From NCBI GenBank assembly GCA_013298445.1, contig JAAFHQ010000090.1:1-11957 (forward strand): a stretch of 11,957 nucleotides of DNA, written 5' to 3'. Positions 1 to 6,375 of this stretch are shown here, one piece after another. Each line of letters starts with the position of its first letter. Within the stretch, counting starts at the first letter, position 1. Below the pieces are notes generated by a model that had not been told where the DNA came from, did no database searches, and worked only from the letters and a program-made list of their open reading frames with translations. The position numbers were made by a program, and so were the translations under genes. The DNA comes from Chitinophagales bacterium. GTDB lineage: Bacteria > Bacteroidota > Bacteroidia > Chitinophagales > Saprospiraceae.

Positions 1-2271
1 CCGGCCTGCAGAGGCACGGGCAAGGGAATTGTCCAAGGAAACGGTTACGCTAGACTCACTGGTACAACCATTGGCACTGTTGGTAACTACTAGTTTGTAG
101 GTACCCGGTGCATTGACCTGAGGAGTCAGGGTATTGTCGGGCGTAATGGTTCCATTGCCGCTTCCAACTGTCCATTTGTAGGTAATGCCTGCCCCAGTTG
201 CTGATCCAGCACCATTAAGGGATATTTTCACCCCAGCACAAGCGATAGGCACTGGTGTGACTGCTTGAACAACTGGTTTTTGCGAATCATCAGCAATGGT
301 AGTAGTCGCCTTGGTAGAACAGGAGTTTTGTGTATTCAAAATCGTCAGCTCGTAAGTACCACCTTTGGATGCACTGATTTGTAGCGGATTGGCACCAGGT
401 GCTACTGCTTGCCCATCCGGGCCTTTCCAGGTAATTTGGAACAAGGCACCTTGAGAACCAGTGGCCGTAACTTGCACCGCTGGGGTCTTACAAGTAATGG
501 CAGGGGCCTGAGCAATAGAAGCCTGTGGCGCTGCTTTGTCCGCAGTGACCACTAAACTATCCGCCCGGAAACAACCATTCGAAGTATCCCGCACTGTAAA
601 GATGTATACCCCGGCTTGGGTGATTTTACCCTGAAGCACATTCGCTGGAGTTGGAGCTGTACCACCACCTTTCGCTGTCCAGGCATAAGTAAATTTGGTG
701 CCTGTGGAAGAACCTGTACCGTTTATGGACAAGGTATCCGATTTACAGCTTAAAGTTTGATCTGCTCCAGCTTGAGCTACCGGACGGGCTGTATCTGCTG
801 TAATTTGTGCCAATCCTTCCCCGATACAACCGGTAGTTGAATTGGTCACCTTGATGGCGTAAGACCCTGCCCGGTTTACGCGGGAACTAATGGTCGCTCC
901 ACCGCTCACAATATTTCCATTGGTGGTAGTCCATTCAAAGCTATAATTGGCAGTAGCAGGACTAACACTTGCAGTCAAAGTTGCATTGGGTGTTTTGCAG
1001 GTGATTTTCGGCAGATTGGCAATGGTCACTTGAGGTAAGGCAGCATCCTGGGCAACAACTGCCGAGTCAACCATCGAACATCCACTCAAAGTATCCAAGG
1101 CCGTCAAACGGTAAGTGCCTGCAGCAGTAATGCGCAGAGAAGTAGAATCCTTTGCAAAAGCCTGACCATTACGTGTCCAGGTTAGGAGCAGGTTTTGGCT
1201 TCCCCCAACTGTACCTCTCAAAGACAAACTTGGCACCTTACAGGTCAAAGTTCCACCCGCGCTGACATCAGCAGTAGGTGTGGTTTTATTCTCTTTGACC
1301 ACAACAGTATCATTGGTAACACAACCACTTGCGGTATTGGTAACTGCCAGGAAGTAAGTACCAGGAGCAGTGACAATTGCACTGAGTATGGTATCTGTAC
1401 CAACTTGAAAGGCACCACCTGTACTGGTCCATTTTGCCTTAAATTGAGGCGTATTGCTGATGGTGGTAGTCAATACTGGTTTATTCGTTTTACACGAAAT
1501 ATCCACATCTTTAGAGCCGATAATGTTCGGGAAATCCGGGCTTGGTTTCACCAGAACAGTATCAAAGGCCAAACAGCCATTGGCTTCATCCACAGCGCGC
1601 AAAAGATAAGTTCCTTGAGTAGTTACATCAAATTTGAGGGTTCGACTCAAGATTGTATTATTTTCATCCAGCCATTCATAAATAACTGGTGAACTGTTTT
1701 GTGATTTACTCCCATCCAGGGTCACCGTTTCACCTTTACAACCCAGGAAAAGGTCACTGCCCGCATTTGCATTAGGACGGGTTTGAGAATTTTTCACTTC
1801 TACTGTATCTACCGCCTTACAACGGGTGATGGTATCCCGAACTTCCAGGGTATAAAATCCTGGATTAGTGGCTTTTGGGTTAAGTGAGCTCACTTCTGAA
1901 GGATCGATGGTTGTACCCACTGGGCCGCTCCATTTGTATTTGATGGTAGTACCTTGGGTAGATTTGCTTCCATCCAGACGGAGGGTATCCCCTCGACAAT
2001 CAAGAAAATCATCATTCCCCGCATCAGCAGTGGGGACAGGGGCGTTGCGCACTTCCACTGTATCCTTGCCCGTACAACCCGTAGTTTTATCAAATACATT
2101 AAAGACATAAATACCTGGTTCTGCCACTACGGTAAAGGTTCGATCCGTACTACCCTCTATTGCACCTGAAACGGCTTCCCATAAATACCCGATATTCGCA
2201 CCTGCTGCGCCACTTCCGTTTAAGCGCAGAGGGCTAAGACAACCTTTGATGGTATCTCGTCCGGCATTCGC
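1..2271 (-). repeat. Array of at least nine PKD/Ig-like domains with paired cysteines
   Basis: From residue ~866 to the edge, units of about 80-85 residues repeat. Each has an early L-x-C, a central W, a G-x-Y-x-L-x-V strand and a late (N/S)GC followed by D-x-V-x-V. Cysteine pairs are at 876/931, 957/1016, 1043/1098, 1125/1182, 1209/1263, 1290/1347, 1374/1432, 1459/1516 and 1543/1601, always 54-59 apart. The spacing resembles the B-F strand disulfide of Ig folds. A tenth unit begins near residue 1616 and is cut by the window. Confidence 0.75.
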
Positions 2272-4866
2272 CAGTGGAACCGTGGCATTTTCGGGAATAT
2301 CAAAGGTATCTACCCGAATAATGGCATCAGAACCTTGTCCACTAAATATCCGTAACTGTACCCTTCCTGCGGGCAAATTGATGGCTTTTTGTGTAAACTG
2401 CAGTGGTGCATTTTGGCCCAATACAGTCCAGGTATAGAAGAAAGTCTTATCCGTACCTGTACCGTCTACTGCTTTTACTTGAATGGTTCCGTTACTCAGC
2501 CCAGGACAGGATACCTGCGTAATGAGCGTATCAACAATCAGGATGGTGTCTTTAACACATACTTCACCTGCTTTTGGGAATACACTTCCTACTCCATCCA
2601 GGGTAGTTACCGATGGATTGGGGCTATTGTTGATGTCGATTTTATGGCACTCATTAATGCCCCCAACCAATTCGAAACACATGGTGAAAATGGTCGAAGA
2701 ATCGGCCAAGTCCTTACCAGCAGGATTGCTGTAATCCACAGTCATTAAGCCTACATTCGCTGAAGTTACATCCAGTTTAAATCCGGTCAATCCATTGGCA
2801 GGAGCCGCCGAAACAAATTTCAACGCCGTTGGCCAGTTGACTTTGAATTGGGTAGAGGTTACTTTTTTAAAGCTTTCTACTTTAAAGTCTACACATACAG
2901 TGTCTTTAATGTACCCGGTATTCTGGCCCATCAAAAGGAAAAACCCAGTCGGATTCAGGATGCAAAATCCAGTAGGTGACCCGGTAATCCCTACGTTTTT
3001 ACCGTTTGAGGTACTGAGAATAGCCTGGCTCTCCAAGGGGAAATCCAAAATTTCGATGTTGTTGTCACAATTATCCTGGGATCCCAACTCGCCAGGAGAT
3101 GGGCCGATGATTTTATAACATACCTGGAAAATTACGGTGCCTTCAGGTACGGTAATGGGCGTTTGAGATTCGTAGTTGAAAGTCAATGCCCCACTCTTAG
3201 CGCCAGCATCATCAAAGTGGGTATTGAAATTCAATCCTGGGAGCCGGGCGGTATTGAGGTTTTTGACCTGGGTAAATTCGATGTCAGCTGGTTCCCAGTT
3301 CAAAGAAAATTGAAAGTCAATGACGTTTTGGAAATTACCTACTGTCACATCTGTACAAATCTCATCACCAGGCTTGCCATTTCCAGCTTTAAGCACAACC
3401 CTTACACCAGCAGGCTGCTTGATTTGTACTTCACAGTTGCTGGGTGCCAATCCTTTGTTGAGTACACTACCTCTTTCGTTGATGATGGCTGTATTGCGAT
3501 TCAACTGCACAGGTGCTTCCAAAATACTATCTCCTGGGCTAGTTCCACCTAAACCGATTGCTTTAAAACAAACGGAAAAGACCTCCTCGCCAGGACCAAC
3601 GTTGGCCGCGAGGTTACCAGCTGCGGCCCAGTTTAAGCCCAAAACACCATTGGCTACATTGGCCTTGTTGAAAAGCGCGTCTACCAAACCAGGTACCTTG
3701 TTACCAGTAGGAATAGAAACTCGGACAAACTGTAAAGCATTGGCGTTCCATTCTGTGAGGAAGTTCATGGAGTTCACGTTTGCAGTCCCTTGCGGAGCAG
3801 TCACTTTAACACATACTTCCTGGTTGATCTGCACGGGAGCACCGCAATCCAGAGCCAGTTTTAAGCCAGGAGGATCACACTGGTCAATCGTAACGTAAGT
3901 GGATGTACCAACGATAGGAATCACCTCGCCTTCTTTCACCGTATTAATGGCCTCTCTTTTGGTTGGAGAATCCGAGAAGGAAACCTCCGCGAGATTGGAT
4001 CCACAAGGGCCAATAATTTTAAAGAAAACCTGAAAAATGGCTGTACTGTCCTTTAAAGATGTGCCATTTCCCTGAGGGTCGATATAGGACCAGGAAACAG
4101 TTAAGTTGCCCTTGCCAATACTACCTTGAGTATCATTGGGGCGCCCGAAACTGCTTGCGGAAAGGTTGGTCAAATTTTCCAATGGCACAACGCTACTGAA
4201 CTCCAAAAGGCTTGTATCATAGTTCATTGAAAACTGACAACTCGTCAATTTATCAAATCCACTCACTTTTACGTTGACGTAAACAATGTCGCCAGTAGCG
4301 CCCGCTGCCTCCGTGGCGAAAAGCCGAATCGGGCGAACACCAACTGAAACATCTCCTACCGTTGAATTGGGGTTGTAACCAATCGCATTACATTGATTGA
4401 CCCCAAAAAAGCGCTCAAAAATGATGGGGTTCAAATCTCCGGTAAAATCCCGATCATCGGTCGGCGCGACACTGGTTGCTTGACCATATTTACCAATCAC
4501 TTTAAAACATACTTCAAAAATAGCTTCAAAGTCATTGAGGGTAATCGAATTGGCCTCAGAGCAGGGTCCTGGCGACCAGTTCAAGAATAACAAGCCTGAT
4601 TTAGCACGGCTTGAATTAAAATCGGAGACATCCAGTGCAGGCAATTTACCAGTAACCCGGACTTCCTTAAATTCCAAAATTGTGCTATCCCAGCGAATGG
4701 GTAATTTGACAGAAGTGATGTCGGTAAAGTCTTTGACCGTCACTTGAATACAAATCTCTTCACCAGTGTTTTTAACCCCGGAAGAAAAGTTAACCGAAGG
4801 CCCTTGAGCCCAGGTCATCATTTGAACAGCTAGGATACAACCCAGCAGAGCAAGAATTTTTTTCAT
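1..4866 (-). CDS. Giant secreted cohesin/PKD-repeat surface protein, C-terminus beyond the window
   Basis: The frame is open from 4866 to the left edge: 1,622 codons with no stop, so the gene is partial at its 3' end. Residues 1-21 are a signal peptide (MKKILALLGC...TWAQ). Residues ~25-775 are five cohesin-like beta-sandwich domains, ~781-860 resemble a SprB repeat (VSCPGLSNGTI, NLPAG), and ~866-1608 are nine PKD/Ig-like domains with a tenth starting at the edge. I see no catalytic motif, so a structural, adhesive or scaffolding role at the cell surface is inferred. In-frame ATGs also exist at 4887 and 4896; I prefer 4866 because the signal peptide then begins with the usual Met-Lys-Lys. The PorP/SprF-family gene ends 70 bp upstream on the same strand, which suggests T9SS export and predicts a type B C-terminal sorting domain outside the window. 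Domain naming rests on pattern recognition; the exact family labels are less certain than the repeat structure. Confidence 0.9.
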   Translation of the reverse strand, partial: MKKILALLGCILAVQMMTWAQGPSVNFSSGVKNTGEEICIQVTVKDFTDITSVKLPIRWDSTILEFKEVRVTGKLPALDVSDFNSSRAKSGLLFLNWSPGPCSEANSITLNDFEAIFEVCFKVIGKYGQATSVAPTDDRDFTGDLNPIIFERFFGVNQCNAIGYNPNSTVGDVSVGVRPIRLFATEAAGATGDIVYVNVKVSGFDKLTSCQFSMNYDTSLLEFSSVVPLENLTNLSASSFGRPNDTQGSIGKGNLTVSWSYIDPQGNGTSLKDSTAIFQVFFKIIGPCGSNLAEVSFSDSPTKREAINTVKEGEVIPIVGTSTYVTIDQCDPPGLKLALDCGAPVQINQEVCVKVTAPQGTANVNSMNFLTEWNANALQFVRVSIPTGNKVPGLVDALFNKANVANGVLGLNWAAAGNLAANVGPGEEVFSVCFKAIGLGGTSPGDSILEAPVQLNRNTAIINERGSVLNKGLAPSNCEVQIKQPAGVRVVLKAGNGKPGDEICTDVTVGNFQNVIDFQFSLNWEPADIEFTQVKNLNTARLPGLNFNTHFDDAGAKSGALTFNYESQTPITVPEGTVIFQVCYKIIGPSPGELGSQDNCDNNIEILDFPLESQAILSTSNGKNVGITGSPTGFCILNPTGFFLLMGQNTGYIKDTVCVDFKVESFKKVTSTQFKVNWPTALKFVSAAPANGLTGFKLDVTSANVGLMTVDYSNPAGKDLADSSTIFTMCFELVGGINECHKIDINNSPNPSVTTLDGVGSVFPKAGEVCVKDTILIVDTLITQVSCPGLSNGTIQVKAVDGTGTDKTFFYTWTVLGQNAPLQFTQKAINLPAGRVQLRIFSGQGSDAIIRVDTFDIPENATVPLANAGRDTIKGCLSPLRLNGSGAAGANIGYLWEAVSGAIEGSTDRTFTVVAEPGIYVFNVFDKTTGCTGKDTVEVRNAPVPTADAGNDDFLDCRGDTLRLDGSKSTQGTTIKYKWSGPVGTTIDPSEVSSLNPKATNPGFYTLEVRDTITRCKAVDTVEVKNSQTRPNANAGSDLFLGCKGETVTLDGSKSQNSSPVIYEWLDENNTILSRTLKFDVTTQGTYLLRAVDEANGCLAFDTVLVKPSPDFPNIIGSKDVDISCKTNKPVLTTTISNTPQFKAKWTSTGGAFQVGTDTILSAIVTAPGTYFLAVTNTASGCVTNDTVVVKENKTTPTADVSAGGTLTCKVPSLSLRGTVGGSQNLLLTWTRNGQAFAKDSTSLRITAAGTYRLTALDTLSGCSMVDSAVVAQDAALPQVTIANLPKITCKTPNATLTASVSPATANYSFEWTTTNGNIVSGGATISSRVNRAGSYAIKVTNSTTGCIGEGLAQITADTARPVAQAGADQTLSCKSDTLSINGTGSSTGTKFTYAWTAKGGGTAPTPANVLQGKITQAGVYIFTVRDTSNGCFRADSLVVTADKAAPQASIAQAPAITCKTPAVQVTATGSQGALFQITWKGPDGQAVAPGANPLQISASKGGTYELTILNTQNSCSTKATTTIADDSQKPVVQAVTPVPIACAGVKISLNGAGSATGAGITYKWTVGSGNGTITPDNTLTPQVNAPGTYKLVVTNSANGCTSESSVTVSLDNSLARASAGR
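2287..2526 (-). other. SprB-like repeat domain within the giant protein
   Basis: Residues ~781-860 contain TQVSCPGLSNGTIQVKAVDG, then a YTW strand, then INLPAGRVQLRI. This matches the usual order of SprB-type repeats of gliding adhesins (Cys, NG-I-V, GG-T, Y-W, L-P-A-G-Y). Only one copy is seen, placed as a hinge between the cohesin-like and the PKD-like arrays. Confidence 0.55.
2542..4794 (-). repeat. Five tandem cohesin-like domains (protein-level repeat)
   Basis: Within the giant protein, five units cover residues ~25-160, 176-322, 335-478, 484-637 and 640-775. Each opens with a strand of the form GxxΦCΦxV followed by a segment like F..Φ.WD...L.F..V, and closes with ΦF.VCFK.IG. The first aligned position falls at residues 39, 196, 352, 504 and 658, spacings of 157, 156, 152 and 154. 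This order and length fit the cohesin fold (about 140 residues). A general cohesin/carbohydrate-binding-like sandwich is the alternative. No dockerin is visible in the window. Confidence 0.7.
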
Positions 4867-4936
4867 GGAAGAATGAATTTGGGACATGTTGTCCATTTTC
4901 CAGTCTTAATTCAATTCATGGAAATGAACTGAGCGA

Positions 4937-5893
4937 TCAATTTTGGAATGACAAGGTTAAGTTCAACTCGTGGGTAGCTCCTGTGGAGGGGCCAAATGTA
5001 CTGAAGTTGTAATCGAAACCATAGCCTAAGCGGAATGTATTGTTTAACCCCGCATTTTCACCGAGCACAAATCCCGTTTCCAGGTGTACGGCTCCTGCTG
5101 AAGAACCACCTGCGCCAATCCAAAGAGCCGTGGGCATTTGGTAGCGCAAGTTGACATCGACGTTGACCGGTGCGTTGGGAGTATATTTCACCCACATCGA
5201 TGGCTCGAGAAAACCGTCGTTGCGGAAAAACTTGTAATACCCGATTTGGCCATAAAAGTGTTGAACCCTTTTGGTAAAAAACTCGCCCTGATCATTGGTA
5301 AAGGTGAGATCCAAGCCAAAAGCTTGTGGAACGGAAAGACCTGCGTAGAAATAGTCGTCAGAAAATCGACCTCCAACTGATTTGTAGAAAAACACACCTA
5401 CACCTACATCTGGGAACATTTGCCCCTGGTCTACTCCGGAGAGCGCATCGTTATCGTCTCGAAGTTTAATTTCCGAAGAACGAACACGGTATTGTACCAT
5501 CCCTGCGGTAAGGCCAATGGATAAACCACCATATTCAGGGTCTTCAGACAATACCCCGGCAATACGACCATAAAACCCGGTAAATCCAGTTGGGCCCGTT
5601 TGGTCGTTAATCAATTGACCGCCAAACATCATGGCGACTCCGCTGCCACCGGAATTGAGGTAGGAAGCGCGCAAGGTTTGTGTTTTGGGCGCAGCCCCCC
5701 CGAAACCAGCCCACTGGCTACGGTAGGAAGCCCCAACACTGATGTTGTTTCCATATGCAAGAAAATCTGACTCAACCGCCGCAGGGTTGATAATAGTCTG
5801 ATTTTCACGATACTGAGTGAACAGGGAAAGCTGTTGAGCGAATGAAACAGCGGTCGTCAATACAAAAATGACAAGTAAACATACTCTGGTCAT
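4937..5893 (-). CDS. PorP/SprF-family type IX secretion outer-membrane protein
   Basis: Members of this family are outer-membrane beta-barrel proteins needed for T9SS export: PorP in Porphyromonas, and SprF for the SprB adhesin in Flavobacterium. The protein shows the family marks: a signal peptide (MTRVCLLVIF...SFAQ), then QYRENQTIINPAA, YRSQWAGF, a DVGVGVFF strand pair, many alternating beta strands, and a C-terminal ATHELNLTLSF ending. The length of 318 residues is normal for the family. I chose 5893 because the signal peptide starts there; an in-frame ATG at 5926 would add 11 residues (MVILAISKTRP) and cannot be excluded. It lies 70 bp upstream of the giant protein on the same strand with no terminator between, so the two are probably cotranscribed, and this protein likely serves that neighbour. 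In F. johnsoniae, as I recall it, sprF follows sprB; here the order is reversed. Confidence 0.9.
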   Translation of the reverse strand: MTRVCLLVIFVLTTAVSFAQQLSLFTQYRENQTIINPAAVESDFLAYGNNISVGASYRSQWAGFGGAAPKTQTLRASYLNSGGSGVAMMFGGQLINDQTGPTGFTGFYGRIAGVLSEDPEYGGLSIGLTAGMVQYRVRSSEIKLRDDNDALSGVDQGQMFPDVGVGVFFYKSVGGRFSDDYFYAGLSVPQAFGLDLTFTNDQGEFFTKRVQHFYGQIGYYKFFRNDGFLEPSMWVKYTPNAPVNVDVNLRYQMPTALWIGAGGSSAGAVHLETGFVLGENAGLNNTFRLGYGFDYNFSTFGPSTGATHELNLTLSFQN

Positions 5894-5963
5894 GGGACGA
5901 GTTTTTGAGATGGCCAAAATTACCAAAATTCCCTTTGCTTGGTTGTTAAATAATTTTCAGCCC

Positions 5964-5971
5964 CAAAAATA
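5964..5971 (-). promoter_or_regulatory. Candidate -7 box for the PorP/SprF operon
   Basis: The minus strand reads TATTTTTG, matching the Bacteroidota -7 consensus TAnnTTTG, about 70 bp upstream of the preferred start at 5893. No convincing -33 TTTG is found at the expected distance, so this is a weak call. Confidence 0.3.
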
Positions 5972-6275
5972 TCTTTTTTTTACGTATTTGAATTATTTCC
6001 AGGCAAATTTACGGTCTCCGCGATAAATAAAGGAAAACCATACACGTAAGTTCCTGATACAGGGCAAAAACCATTACAAGCAAAACCAAACTTCGCCAAA
6101 CGCAGCCGAGTGGCTGTTAGACTTGTCTAGGGTGTACCAAATCAGGCTGAATTTTAATCGAAGTACTATATGAATGCAGATTTGTAAAAAATATTTTAAA
6201 AAGTAACAAAAAAAGCTTTGACTGCATGACAATATTGGGGCAACTCAAAAAATGACGGGTGATACCGGAATATAA

Positions 6276-6295
6276 AGACGCACGGCCGTGCGTCT
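6276..6295. repeat. 20-bp perfect palindrome (REP-like copy A)
   Basis: The 20 bases are AGACGCACGG followed by its exact reverse complement. It shares its core with the copy at 6314-6339, centre to centre 41 bp. It is GC-rich inside AT-rich DNA and lacks a following T run on either strand, so it is not a standard intrinsic terminator. A dispersed REP-like element is the likeliest reading. Confidence 0.75.
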
Positions 6296-6313
6296 CCAAA
6301 TTGCCTCTGTTTT

Positions 6314-6339
6314 TAGAGACGCACAGCCGTGCGTCTCTA
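6314..6339. repeat. 26-bp near-perfect palindrome (REP-like copy B)
   Basis: The arms TAGAGACGCAC and GTGCGTCTCTA flank a centre with a single mismatched pair (A at 6325 against C at 6328). It begins 37 bp past the stop codon of the helical repeat protein, where it could protect the mRNA 3' end or aid termination. The shared GAGACGCAC...GTGCGTCTC core with copy A shows they belong to one repeat family. Confidence 0.75.
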
Positions 6340-6375
6340 CGGTGCGCTGCTCCAACATTGTCATGAACTCACTGC

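Larger units (their letters stand above)
5927..6375. other. 449-bp intergenic region with a palindrome pair
   Basis: This gap lies between the helical repeat protein and the PorP/SprF gene, both on the minus strand. It is AT-rich with A and T tracts (for example 5972-5980 and 6207-6214). The end nearest the helical-protein gene holds two related palindromes (6276-6295 and 6314-6339). I see no tRNA, rRNA or convincing protein gene. A 60-codon minus-strand frame at 6117-6299 begins inside the first palindrome and has no family resemblance, so I do not call it. Confidence 0.6.

Noticed and set aside
1195..1692. A 165-codon plus-strand open frame near the left end.
   Set aside because: It is antisense to the PKD-like repeats, whose regular domain pattern clearly marks the minus strand as coding.
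4828..4866. A lipobox (LLGC) in the signal peptide of the giant protein.
   Set aside because: The cysteine is followed by more hydrophobic sequence (ILAVQMMTWAQ), so it sits in the middle of the signal's core; cleavage near AQ fits better.
6117..6299. A 60-codon minus-strand frame in the intergenic region.
   Set aside because: It begins inside the repeat palindrome, has no family resemblance, no signal of coding bias, and lies in AT-rich DNA.
6276..6339. The two palindromes as a CRISPR remnant or a pair of intrinsic terminators.
   Set aside because: There are only two copies with a short 18-bp gap, no spacer-repeat periodicity or cas genes, and no T run follows either stem on either strand.
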